The notes beneath the pieces are model-generated. The model saw nothing but the letters and a program-made list of their open reading frames with translations, searched no databases and was not told the DNA's origin. Source: Streptomyces sp. SM11 (GTDB lineage: Bacteria; Actinomycetota; Actinomycetes; Streptomycetales; Streptomycetaceae). Taken from it: 64,000 bases of DNA. Of the stretch, positions 1-6,987 are shown piece by piece. The position numbers were made by a program, and so were the translations under genes. Within the stretch, counting starts at the first letter, position 1. Each line of letters begins with the position of its first letter. Location: NCBI RefSeq assembly GCF_002910905.1, contig NZ_NEUE01000277.1, positions 1 through 64,000 on the forward strand, given 5' to 3'.

Positions 1-1
1 C

Positions 2-904
2 CCGGTAGCAAGCAAGTACGAGTTCATCGATGAGATGCGGCTCGACACGGTGGAGTACGCATATAGCGTCGAGTTCATGTGCGATCACCTCGACGTGTCC
101 AGATCCGGCTACTACAGCTGGCGCGGCCGCCCGGAATCCGCGACGGCCCAGCGGCGCGACAATGTGAAGCTGCTCATCCGTAAGGCATTCGACGATGCTG
201 ACAGCACGTACGGCTACCGGCGCGTCCACGCCCAGCTGCACCGCTGGGGCCATACCGCGGGCCTGGAGCTGGTCCGCCGGCTCATGCGCGAGCTGGGCCT
301 TGAGCCCTGCCAGCCGAAGCCGAAGCCGAAACGCTTCGGCCTCACCCAGCACGCACCCGGCCCGGTACCGGATCTCGTCGGCCGGAACTTCACTGCCGAC
401 GCGCCGGGAGTGAAACTTGTCGATGATATCACCTACATTTCGACCGGAGAGGGGTGGCTGTATCTGGCGACCGTCATCGACTGCTGCACCAAGGAAGTCA
501 TCGGGTACGCGATGGGCGACCACTATCAAACCCCTCTCATATCCCGGGCCATCCGCAATGCGGCACGGAACAGAAAGTTCACGCCAGGTGCAATATTCCA
601 CTCCGATCGTGGAAGTAACTACATGTCAGCCGAGTTCGGGAAGACGCTGGGTCAGCTCGGGCTCCGCAAATCAGCCGGCCGCACCGGAATCTGTTTCGAC
701 AACGCCATGGCCGAGTCGTTCTTCAGTGTCCTGAAGAACGAACGTGTATCACGGATGACTTACCTGACCCGCGAGGCAGCCCGGCAGGACATCACCCGCT
801 ACATCGAATTCTGGTACAATCACAAACGCCTTCACTCGGCAGTTGGCTACCGTCCTCCGCGCGAAGTACACGCCGAGCATCAGAAGTTGCGAATCGCCGC
901 GTGA
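2..904 (+). CDS. IS3-family transposase OrfB, cut by the left edge
   Basis: This is the DDE transposase (OrfB) of an IS3-family insertion sequence, which cuts and joins element ends. Counting from the internal ATG at 35 (289 aa), an N-terminal HTH_21-like region contains VSRSGYYSW (residues 21-29). The rve integrase core carries the triad D131 (VDDITY), D191 (HSDRGSNY) and E227 (NAMAESFF), with the 35-residue D-E spacing typical of the family. The C-terminus YNHKRLHSAVGY is also characteristic. The frame stays open upstream of 35 to the window edge, as expected if OrfB is made by frameshifting from OrfA, so the true start is probably outside the window. The catalytic core looks intact. The element sits beside a run of broken genes, but no target duplication can be confirmed because its left end is not visible. 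Confidence 0.93.
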   Translation, partial: PVASKYEFIDEMRLDTVEYAYSVEFMCDHLDVSRSGYYSWRGRPESATAQRRDNVKLLIRKAFDDADSTYGYRRVHAQLHRWGHTAGLELVRRLMRELGLEPCQPKPKPKRFGLTQHAPGPVPDLVGRNFTADAPGVKLVDDITYISTGEGWLYLATVIDCCTKEVIGYAMGDHYQTPLISRAIRNAARNRKFTPGAIFHSDRGSNYMSAEFGKTLGQLGLRKSAGRTGICFDNAMAESFFSVLKNERVSRMTYLTREAARQDITRYIEFWYNHKRLHSAVGYRPPREVHAEHQKLRIAA

Positions 905-918
905 AATCAACGGCCGAA

Positions 919-946
919 GCCTGTCCGAAAAGCGCGAGGCCCCTCA
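919..946 (+). repeat. probable right terminal inverted repeat of the IS3 element
   Basis: Fifteen bases after the transposase stop, a segment ending in CCTCA at 946 reads on the minus strand as TGAGGGGCCTCGCGC followed by TTTTCGGACAGGC. IS3-family ends typically begin TGA and lie within about 100 bp of the orfB stop. The left copy is outside the window, so the boundary is inferred. Confidence 0.5.
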
Positions 947-958
947 GAATCGGGGGCC
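938..958. terminator. short GC hairpin between the IS transposase and yjbQ
   Basis: GGCCCC (938-943) pairs with GGGGCC (953-958) around a 9-nt loop. It lies between two converging genes and overlaps the proposed IS end. There is no T-tract, so the terminator role is tentative. Confidence 0.35.
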
Positions 959-981
959 ACGCCCCCGCTGAACGCTCTTGG

Positions 982-1404
982 TCAGCCGAGGAAACTCAGA
1001 CGAACCTGACGGTTGTCTTTAGAGATGTTCGTGTCCACCAGGCAGACCGACTGCCAGGTCCCCAGCTCCAGCCGGCCGCCGATCACCGGCAGCGTGGCGT
1101 GCGGCGGGACCAGGGCGGGGAGTACATGGTCGCGGCCATGGCCGGGGCTGCCGTGGCGGTGCTGCCAGCGGTCGTCGGCGGGGAGAAGGTGGTGGAGGGC
1201 GGCCAGGAGGTCGTCGTCGCTGCCCGCGCCGGTCTCCAGTACGGCGATTCCGGCCGTGGCGTGGGGGACGAAGACGTTGAGCAGGCCGTCGCGGCCGGGC
1301 GCTGTGCGGGTGAGGAACTCTTCGCAGGCGCGTGTCAGATCCGTGACGCTCTCGGCCGTTCCCGTGGTGATGTTCAGGACCGTAGTGATGAAGGAATCGG
1401 ACAT
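982..1404 (-). CDS. YjbQ/UPF0047 family protein
   Basis: This 140-aa protein matches the YjbQ (UPF0047) family, often annotated as secondary thiamine-phosphate synthase because some members have weak promiscuous activity; the physiological role is unsettled. Family hallmarks are visible: the core HATAGIAV near residue 49, the Asp-rich DDDLL segment, an HxxxxPGHGRDH-like stretch in the middle (HGSPGHGRDH), the segment LELGTWQSV, and a C-terminal RQVRLSFLG. Length fits the usual 130-140 aa. The frame is open further upstream, but ATG 1404 is preferred because it begins the conserved MSDSFITTVLN and follows an AGAGG-type ribosome site. It stands alone, converging on the IS element. Confidence 0.85.
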   Translation of the reverse strand: MSDSFITTVLNITTGTAESVTDLTRACEEFLTRTAPGRDGLLNVFVPHATAGIAVLETGAGSDDDLLAALHHLLPADDRWQHRHGSPGHGRDHVLPALVPPHATLPVIGGRLELGTWQSVCLVDTNISKDNRQVRLSFLG

Positions 1405-1736
1405 GCCTCTATCTTCACCCACAGCGGCGAGATGACGCGTCCACGCTCCGAGACGCCATTGACCGTGTCCGGACCGGATGACCACGTTCAGCGCCGTGTT
1501 CCGATCAGCTCCGCTCACTTCGCGCGGTCACATCGATCTGCTGCCGCCGTTCCCGCCTGGCCGCTGCTGGACGCGACCGGGAGCCGAGAGCCGCCCCGGC
1601 TCGGGCGCGGGGCGCCACTGCTGCTGCTCGCGAGGGGCCGCTGAGACCTGCCGCCGCGTCGTGGACGATGCCGGGGCTCCGGGCCCTCCCCTCTCCGTAC
1701 GGGAAGATCCCGGCACCTCTCGCAGTTAGTAGAAGC
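1405..1736. other. intergenic region between yjbQ and the monooxygenase-like gene
   Basis: This 332-bp gap lies between divergent genes. I see no conserved protein or RNA motif in it. The one clear structure is the dyad GAGCCG/CGGCTC near 1582-1606. Promoters for both flanking genes must lie here, but no convincing -35/-10 pair was recognised. Confidence 0.4.
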
Positions 1737-2867
1737 GTGAACATTTCTGGTGTGCGCGAGCTGGACGTGGTCGTGATCGGCGCGGGGCAGGCGGGGCTGT
1801 CCGCCGCACACCACCTGCGCCGCGTCGGACTGGAGCCGGACGGCGGCTTCGTGGTGCTGGACCATGCGCCACGGCCGGGCGGGGCGTGGCAGTTCCGCTG
1901 GCCCTCACTGACGTACGGCAAGGTCCACGGGATGCACGCGCTGCCGGGCATGGAGCTGACCGGCGCCGACCCCGACCGACCCTCGTCGGAGGTGATCGGC
2001 GCGTATTTCGCCGCGTACGAGGAGCGCTTCGACCTGCGGGTCCACCGCCCGGTGGAGGTGAGCGCCGTACGGGAGGGGAGCGGCGGGCGGCTGCTCGTGG
2101 AGACGTCCGAGGGGACGTACGCTCCGCGGACCCTGATCAACGCGACCGGCACCTGGGACCGGCCGTTCTGGCCGCGCTACCCGGGCCAGGAGACTTTCCA
2201 TGGGCGGCAGTTGCACACGGCGAACTATCCGGGGCCCGAGGAGTTCGCGGGGCAGCGCGTCATCGTGGTCGGGGGAGGTGCCTCCGGTACGCAGCATCTG
2301 ATGGAGATCGCCGAGCACACGGCCGACACCTTCTGGGTGACCCGCAGCGAACCGGTCTTCCACGAGGGGCCGTTCACCGAGGAGTGGGGACGGGCGGCCG
2401 TGGCGATGGTGGAGGAGCGGGTACGCAACGGGCTGCCGCCACGCAGCGTGGTCAGCGTGACCGGGCTGCCGATGACCGATGCGGTGCGGCGGGCCCGGGA
2501 GGAGGGGGTGCTGGACCGGCTGCCGATGTTCGACCGGATCACGCCGAGCGGCGTGGCCTGGGACGACGGCCGCGCTGTCGAGGCCGATGTGATCCTGTGG
2601 GCTACCGGGTTCCGGCCCGCTGTGGAACATCTGGCGCCGCTGAAGCTGCGCGAGCCCGGTGGCGGCATCCGGGCCGAGGACACCCGCGCTGTCCGCGACG
2701 GGCGCGTGCACCTCGTCGGGTACGGCCCGTCCGCCAGCACCATCGGCGCCAACCGCGCGGGCCGCGCGGCAGTCCGGTCGGTCATGCGGCTGCTGAAGGA
2801 GACCGGTGGCGAGCGGACCGACCGGGAATCCGGTGCGGCCGTCGGCGCCCGCGCCGCAGGGGTGTGA
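1737..2867 (+). CDS. flavin-dependent NAD(P)-binding monooxygenase-like protein
   Basis: This predicted cytosolic FAD/NAD(P)H oxidoreductase (376 aa) resembles single-component flavin-containing monooxygenases. It has two Rossmann dinucleotide motifs: GAGQAG (residues 15-20, FAD) and GGGASG (179-184, NADPH). Other family landmarks are PGGAW after the first domain, the ATG-type segment INATGTWDRP, and WATGFRP (288-294). The substrate is unknown. GTG 1737 is chosen because homologous sequence begins at ELDVVVIGAG just inside it. An upstream ATG (1668) in the same frame adds 23 residues unlike the family. The ribosome site is weak. It is a single gene, followed after 13 bp by the converging mltG-like gene. 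Confidence 0.85.
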   Translation: MNISGVRELDVVVIGAGQAGLSAAHHLRRVGLEPDGGFVVLDHAPRPGGAWQFRWPSLTYGKVHGMHALPGMELTGADPDRPSSEVIGAYFAAYEERFDLRVHRPVEVSAVREGSGGRLLVETSEGTYAPRTLINATGTWDRPFWPRYPGQETFHGRQLHTANYPGPEEFAGQRVIVVGGGASGTQHLMEIAEHTADTFWVTRSEPVFHEGPFTEEWGRAAVAMVEERVRNGLPPRSVVSVTGLPMTDAVRRAREEGVLDRLPMFDRITPSGVAWDDGRAVEADVILWATGFRPAVEHLAPLKLREPGGGIRAEDTRAVRDGRVHLVGYGPSASTIGANRAGRAAVRSVMRLLKETGGERTDRESGAAVGARAAGV

Positions 2868-2880
2868 ACTCCTCCGTCGG

Positions 2881-3741
2881 TCAGCTCGTGGTCGCGGAGC
2901 CGCGGTTGCGGTTGAACTCCTCGACGTTCCTCCGCTGCTCGTCGTAGCTTTCGGTGAACCGGGTGTCGCCGGGGCCGACCGTGACGAAGTACAGCCAGGG
3001 GCCAGGCGTGGGACTGACAGCCGCGCGCAGCGCCTCCTCCCCCGGGTTGCCGATGGGCGTCGGCGGCAGGCCCTTGATCCGGTAGCTGTTGTACGGGCTG
3101 TCCAGCTGGGTGTCGGCGGTCGTCGTGTCCAGGGTGGAGCGCTTGAGCGCGTAGTTGATGGTGGAGTCCATCTGCAGCGGCATGTCCTTGAGCAGCCGGT
3201 TGTAGACGACCCGGGCCACCTTGCCCATGTCGGACGCGGTGTCGGCCTCGGCCTGGACGATGCTGGCGATCGTGATCGTGTCGTAGACGGACACGTTGTT
3301 GCGTTGGGCGCCCGCCGTGATGTGGTCGGCGCCGAAGTGCTTGCGGGCCGTGTCGGCCATGTAGCGCAGCAGGCCGGCGGGCTCGGTCTCGGCGTCGACC
3401 GGATACGTGGCCGGAAAGAGGTATCCCTCGGGGTTGCCCGCGGCCTCGGCAGGCAGAGCCAGGTCCACCGTCGACGCGGCCTTCCGCGTACTGCCGGGCT
3501 TCAGGTCCAGCGCCCGGTCGACGGCCTCGTACACCTGCGAGGCACGACGGCCCTCGGGGATCATCAGGGTGCTCTGCGGGCTCTCCTCCTCTTTCTGCCG
3601 CTCGTCCGGTCCGGTCAGGGCCAGCGGGATCAGGACGGCGGCCGACACGACGAGCAGTGCGCCGACGACCAGGACGATCTTTCCCCGGCGGGTCGGGCGG
3701 AGCCTGCGGCGGGGGCGGGCGTCCGGGGACTCGTTCACCAT
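2881..3741 (-). CDS. mltG: MltG/YceG-like endolytic transglycosylase
   Basis: This predicted membrane-anchored endolytic murein transglycosylase cleaves nascent glycan strands. In 286 aa, a basic cytoplasmic N-terminus (RPRRRLRPTRRGK) is followed by one membrane segment at about 21-43, then an extracytoplasmic YceG domain. Signature motifs are visible: GYLFPATY (106-113), TIASIVQAEA (157-166, where E165 aligns with the catalytic Glu), ARVVYNRL (176-183), MDST (191-194) and SPYNSYRIKGLPPTPIGNPG (215-234). It is shorter than the division-linked MltG of actinobacteria and stands alone, so it is probably a paralogue rather than the housekeeping copy next to aroE. The neighbours give no further hint. 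Confidence 0.9.
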   Translation of the reverse strand: MVNESPDARPRRRLRPTRRGKIVLVVGALLVVSAAVLIPLALTGPDERQKEEESPQSTLMIPEGRRASQVYEAVDRALDLKPGSTRKAASTVDLALPAEAAGNPEGYLFPATYPVDAETEPAGLLRYMADTARKHFGADHITAGAQRNNVSVYDTITIASIVQAEADTASDMGKVARVVYNRLLKDMPLQMDSTINYALKRSTLDTTTADTQLDSPYNSYRIKGLPPTPIGNPGEEALRAAVSPTPGPWLYFVTVGPGDTRFTESYDEQRRNVEEFNRNRGSATTS

Positions 3742-3830
3742 GCGGGCACGTTAACCCGGGGTGTGAGCCGCTGCCGGTAGCCCGGCCACGGCGTCGGCCC
3801 GGGCGACACGAACGCCGTAGCGGGTGACCG

Positions 3831-3876
3831 GAACACGCGAATCCCAGAACACGCGAACACGGGATCGGGTGTTCGC
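3831..3876. promoter_or_regulatory. direct and inverted repeats upstream of the 19-aa peptide gene
   Basis: GAACACGCGAA occurs twice, at 3831-3841 and 3847-3857 (16-bp period). The second copy runs into a perfect inverted repeat, GCGAACAC (3853-3860) and GTGTTCGC (3869-3876). This looks like a regulator-binding region in the gap between mltG and the small peptide gene. No cognate regulator is adjacent. The rest of 3742-4010 shows no other recognisable feature. Confidence 0.5.
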
Positions 3877-4010
3877 TTGAACGTGTGATCGTCAGGGGAT
3901 TCGTTGCTGTTCACTCGACCGGGGCGCGATGATTGCGGAGCGCAGTCAACGGGCTGCAGACCGCTACTGCACAGTCCCACAGATGCACCATGTACAAGGA
4001 GAAAGACCAG

Positions 4011-4070
4011 ATGAACTTCCTGACCAACCTGCTTGCTGGCGTCGTCCACTTCGTGGGTTGGCTCGTCTGA
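4011..4070 (+). CDS. 19-aa hydrophobic peptide, possible toxin or membrane-active peptide
   Basis: This very short gene reads MNFLTNLLAGVVHFVGWLV. It is supported by a strong ribosome site, AAGGAG at 3996-4001, nine bases before ATG 4011, and by a stop followed 14 bases later by a strong hairpin (4085-4122). The peptide is almost wholly hydrophobic, with one His and no acidic residue. It could form a membrane-inserted or amphipathic helix. Size and composition recall type I toxin peptides, phenol-soluble modulins and leaderless membrane peptides, but I do not recognise the family. Regulatory-looking repeats lie 135 bp upstream. The function is unknown; translation is likely given the ribosome site and terminator. 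Confidence 0.65.
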   Translation: MNFLTNLLAGVVHFVGWLV

Positions 4071-4084
4071 CCATCGCTCCACCC

Positions 4085-4122
4085 GGCGCCGTCGCTCCCC
4101 GTCCCACGGGAGCGGCGGCGCC
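4085..4122 (+). terminator. strong hairpin terminator after the 19-aa peptide gene
   Basis: GGCGCCGTCGCTCCCCGT (4085-4102) pairs with ACGGGAGCGGCGGCGCC (4106-4122) around a 3-nt loop, with one bulge and one wobble. It directly follows the peptide gene and helps define it as a separate transcription unit. Confidence 0.7.
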
Positions 4123-4152
4123 GCTGCGTTCACATGTACGGAACTGGCCAGC

Positions 4153-4412
4153 TCATCCGCTCGCTGCGGCCGGTCCGGCGAAGGGCGGCAGTGCGGTGAA
4201 GCCGGATGCGGCCGTCACCGCCGTCGCGAGGACGTCCGGCGTCCGGCGGACCCGGGTGAGAGGGTGGTCCGGGAAGTCCGTGTCCCACTGGGCCTGGTCT
4301 GCCGCGTGGAAGGGCAGCCGCCCTGAGCCTCGGAGGCGTAGGGGCGCGGCCGGAAGTACCGGTCGGGGCCGAGCTTGGCCAGCACCACGGCTTCCCCCAT
4401 GCGCCCCCGCAT
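4153..4412 (-). pseudogene. frameshifted remnant of a conserved protein of unknown function
   Basis: Two minus-strand frames join into one protein-like sequence. The first, from ATG 4412 or the ATG 12 bp inside it, reads GEAVVLAKLGPDRYFRPRPY and then ASEAQG. The second, after a one-base loss near 4322-4328, reads RLPFHAADQAQWDTDFPDHP and then LTRVRRTPDVLATAVTA, ending at the stop at 4153. The joined product is about 85 aa with natural-looking composition, unlike either frame alone. I believe similar short proteins exist in Streptomyces but cannot name the family. A sequencing error is the alternative. Confidence 0.5.
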
Positions 4413-4495
4413 CGGTCAACGCCAGGGACCGGTGACCTGAAGGACCAGCGACATTCGGGGCCGTTGACATTCAGGGGCCGGTTCTGGCCGGGCGG

Positions 4496-6313
4496 TCAGG
4501 GGGCCGGCACCGGGGCCGGGTGGGAGTCGCGGCGGATCAGGGCGGCGTAGCGGCCGTCGCGGTCGAGCAGCTCCTCGTGCGTACCGCGCTCGACGGCCCG
4601 GCCGTCCTCCAGGACGACGATCTGGTCCGCGTCGCGGACGGTGGAGAGCCGGTGCGCGATGGTGAGCGTGGTCCGTCCGGCGGACAGGCCGTCGATCGCT
4701 CCCTGCACGGCCTGTTCCGTACGGGTGTCGAGCGCGCTGGTCGCCTCGTCGAGGATCAGCACCGGCGGGTCGCGCAGGATGGTGCGGGCGATGGCGAGGC
4801 GCTGCTTCTCGCCGCCCGAGAAACGGTAGCCGCGCTCACCGACGAGGGTGTCGTAGCCGTCGGACAGGGAGGCGATGTGGTCGTGGATCTGCGCGGCGCG
4901 GGCCGCGGCCTCGATCTCCTCCTCGGTGGCGTCCGGCTTGGCGAAACGCAGGTTGTCGGCGACCGAGGCGTGGAAGAGGTAGGTCTCCTGGGAGACGACG
5001 CCGACCGCTCGGGCGAGGGTGTCGAAGTCCAGGTCGCGGACGTCGACCCCGTCGAGCGTGACCCGGCCGCCGGTGACGTCGTACAGCCTGGGCACGAGGT
5101 AGCTCAGGGTGGACTTGCCGGAACCGGTGGATCCGACGATCGCGAGGCTGCCGCCCGCGGGTACGGCCACGTCGATGCCCGTCAGCGTCGGCCCGCTCTT
5201 CTCGTCGTAGCTGAAGTCGACGTCCTCGAAGGCGATCTCACCGCGGATCTTCTCCAGGCGGACCGGCTTCTCCGGTTCGGTGATGTCCACCGTGAGGTCG
5301 AGGTATTCGAAGATGCGCTGGAAGAGGGCGAGGGAGGTCTGCATCTGCACACCGGTGGAGAGCAGGCTGACCGCCGGGCGGAACAGCCCCTGCTGGAGCG
5401 TGACGAAGGCGACCAGTGTGCCGATGGAGACGGCGGCGGCTCCGGACGCGAAGGTGAGACCGGCCGCCCAGTAGATGACGGCGGGCATGGCGGCCATCAC
5501 GATGCCGATCGTGGACATCCGCCAGCGGCCGGCCATGCTGGAGCGTACTTCGAGGTCGACCAGGCGCTCGGACTCCTCGGCGAAGCCCTGGGTGAGGGAG
5601 TCGGAGCGGCCCATCGTGCGGCCGAGGAGGATGCCGCTGACCGAGAGGGACTCGGTGACCGTGGCGGCCATCGCGGCCATCTGCCTCTGGCGCTGGGTGG
5701 TGATCTTCTTGCGCTCCCGGCCGACGCGGCGGCTGATCGCGACGAAGACCGGCAGCAGGAGCAGCGAGACGACGGTGAGCCGCCAGTCGAGGGCGAGCAT
5801 GGCGACGACGGTCGCGATGACCGCCGTGAGGTTGGAGACCAGCGAGGTCGCGGTGGAGGTGACCGTCGCCTGCATGCCGCCGATGTCGTTGGCGATACGG
5901 GACTGGACCTCGCCCGTGCGGGTGCGGGTGAAGAAGGCGAGCGGCATCCGCTGGAGCTGGGTGTAGACGGCGGTGCGCAGGTCATGCATGACGCGCTGAC
6001 CGACGGTGGTCGAGATCAGGGTCTGGAGCACGCCGAAGACGCTGGTCATCACAGCGGTGAGGATCATGCCGAGCGCCAGCAGGGTCAGCAGGCCCGTGCG
6101 CCCCTGCGGGATGGCGGTATCCAGGATCTCGCGCAGCAGGAACGGGGAGGCGACCGATACCAGGGAGGAGGCGCCGACCAGCAGGCCGACGACAGCGAGG
6201 CGGCCGCGGTAGGGGTGGAAGAGGCGGAGGATGCGGCGCACCTCGGCAGGCGGCCGGTCGGCGGCGGCGTGGGCATCGGGTGGGGGCGCCCACGTGGGTT
6301 CGTCGGGTTTCAT
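4496..6313 (-). CDS. ABC exporter, fused membrane and ATPase domains
   Basis: This 605-aa half-transporter of the type IV (ABCB/MsbA-like) exporter class probably works as a homodimer exporting a lipophilic compound or drug. Six membrane segments lie between about residues 35 and 310. The nucleotide-binding domain has Walker A GSTGSGKS (394-401), Q-loop VVSQET, signature FSGGE (498-502, a variant of LSGGQ), Walker B VLILDE (518-523) and H-loop AHRLS. ATG 6313 is chosen for its GAAGGAG ribosome site; the frame extends 16 residues upstream. It is divergent from a marR gene with two inverted repeats between them, so it is probably repressed by that regulator and induced by a transported ligand. 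Confidence 0.93.
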   Translation of the reverse strand: MKPDEPTWAPPPDAHAAADRPPAEVRRILRLFHPYRGRLAVVGLLVGASSLVSVASPFLLREILDTAIPQGRTGLLTLLALGMILTAVMTSVFGVLQTLISTTVGQRVMHDLRTAVYTQLQRMPLAFFTRTRTGEVQSRIANDIGGMQATVTSTATSLVSNLTAVIATVVAMLALDWRLTVVSLLLLPVFVAISRRVGRERKKITTQRQRQMAAMAATVTESLSVSGILLGRTMGRSDSLTQGFAEESERLVDLEVRSSMAGRWRMSTIGIVMAAMPAVIYWAAGLTFASGAAAVSIGTLVAFVTLQQGLFRPAVSLLSTGVQMQTSLALFQRIFEYLDLTVDITEPEKPVRLEKIRGEIAFEDVDFSYDEKSGPTLTGIDVAVPAGGSLAIVGSTGSGKSTLSYLVPRLYDVTGGRVTLDGVDVRDLDFDTLARAVGVVSQETYLFHASVADNLRFAKPDATEEEIEAAARAAQIHDHIASLSDGYDTLVGERGYRFSGGEKQRLAIARTILRDPPVLILDEATSALDTRTEQAVQGAIDGLSAGRTTLTIAHRLSTVRDADQIVVLEDGRAVERGTHEELLDRDGRYAALIRRDSHPAPVPAP

Positions 6314-6375
6314 GGGCTCCTTCGTCGGGCGTGAGGCATGGCTGGGCAGTCCCGGCCACACATGGAGATCCTAGC

Positions 6376-6420
6376 TCATTGTTACCTATACTCACAATGA
6401 ACAAGGTCCTGATATTGTTC
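6376..6420. promoter_or_regulatory. two inverted repeats, probable MarR operators
   Basis: The AT-rich gap between the ABC exporter and marR holds TCATTGT/ACAATGA (6376-6382 and 6394-6400, 11-bp spacer) and GAACAA/TTGTTC (6399-6404 and 6415-6420, 10-bp spacer). Their centres are about 21.5 bp apart, two helical turns, which would place two dimers on the same face. The second repeat abuts the marR start, consistent with autorepression. Confidence 0.6.
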
Positions 6421-6424
6421 CCGT

Positions 6425-6931
6425 ATGGACGCCCCAGATTCCCCCGGCCCGCCCGGCTCCCCGAGCTCTCACGGCTCTCCGGACTCCCCCGGCTCCCCCG
6501 ATACCGACGGCATGCTCGCCGAGCAGTTGCTGCGGCTGACCCGTCGGCTGCACCGCATTCAGAGCCGCCAACTGGAGCCGATCGACATCACTCCGGCCCA
6601 GTTCCGACTGCTGCGGACGGTCGCGAGCTACGAAGCAGCCCCCCGGATGGCGGATCTCGCCCGGCGCCTGGATGTCGTTCCGCGAGCCGTGACGACGCTG
6701 GTGGACGCGCTGGAGGCGAGCGGCCGGGTCCGCCGCGCCCCGGATCCCGACAGCCGCCGGGTGGTCCGCATCGAGATCACGGACGAGGGGCGCGCCACGC
6801 TGCGGTCCCTGCGCAGCGCGCGCCGGGCGGCCGCAGAAGAGATCCTGGCTCCATTGACCACCGATCAGCGCGAGGTGCTCGGTGGACTGCTGTCCGCTCT
6901 GGTCGACGGCATGCCGGAACGCCACTGCTGA
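6425..6931 (+). CDS. MarR-family transcriptional regulator
   Basis: This 168-aa winged-helix regulator has a low-complexity Pro/Ser/Gly/Asp N-terminus (about 29 residues). The MarR core follows: ITPAQFRLLRTVASYE, then the recognition region MADLARRLDVVPRAVTTLVD, and the wing DPDSRRVVRIEITDEG. A C-terminal helix supports dimerisation. ATG 6425 has no clear ribosome site. The second inverted repeat and an AT-rich GATATT lie directly upstream, so a leaderless transcript is possible. It is divergent from the ABC exporter, which is the likely target together with its own gene. Confidence 0.9.
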   Translation: MDAPDSPGPPGSPSSHGSPDSPGSPDTDGMLAEQLLRLTRRLHRIQSRQLEPIDITPAQFRLLRTVASYEAAPRMADLARRLDVVPRAVTTLVDALEASGRVRRAPDPDSRRVVRIEITDEGRATLRSLRSARRAAAEEILAPLTTDQREVLGGLLSALVDGMPERHC

Positions 6932-6987
6932 GCGCGCCGGCGCGCCACTGCCGAGCACCGCGCCGAGCCGCCGAGGAGATGGCCGAC

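Noticed and set aside
1478-1729. 83-aa frame in the gap before the monooxygenase-like gene
   Set aside because: Starts without a ribosome site and encodes low-complexity Arg/Pro/Ser sequence.
4520-6334. 604-aa plus-strand frame opposite the ABC exporter
   Set aside because: It has no motif and biased composition, and the ABC gene has a good ribosome site and all ATPase motifs.
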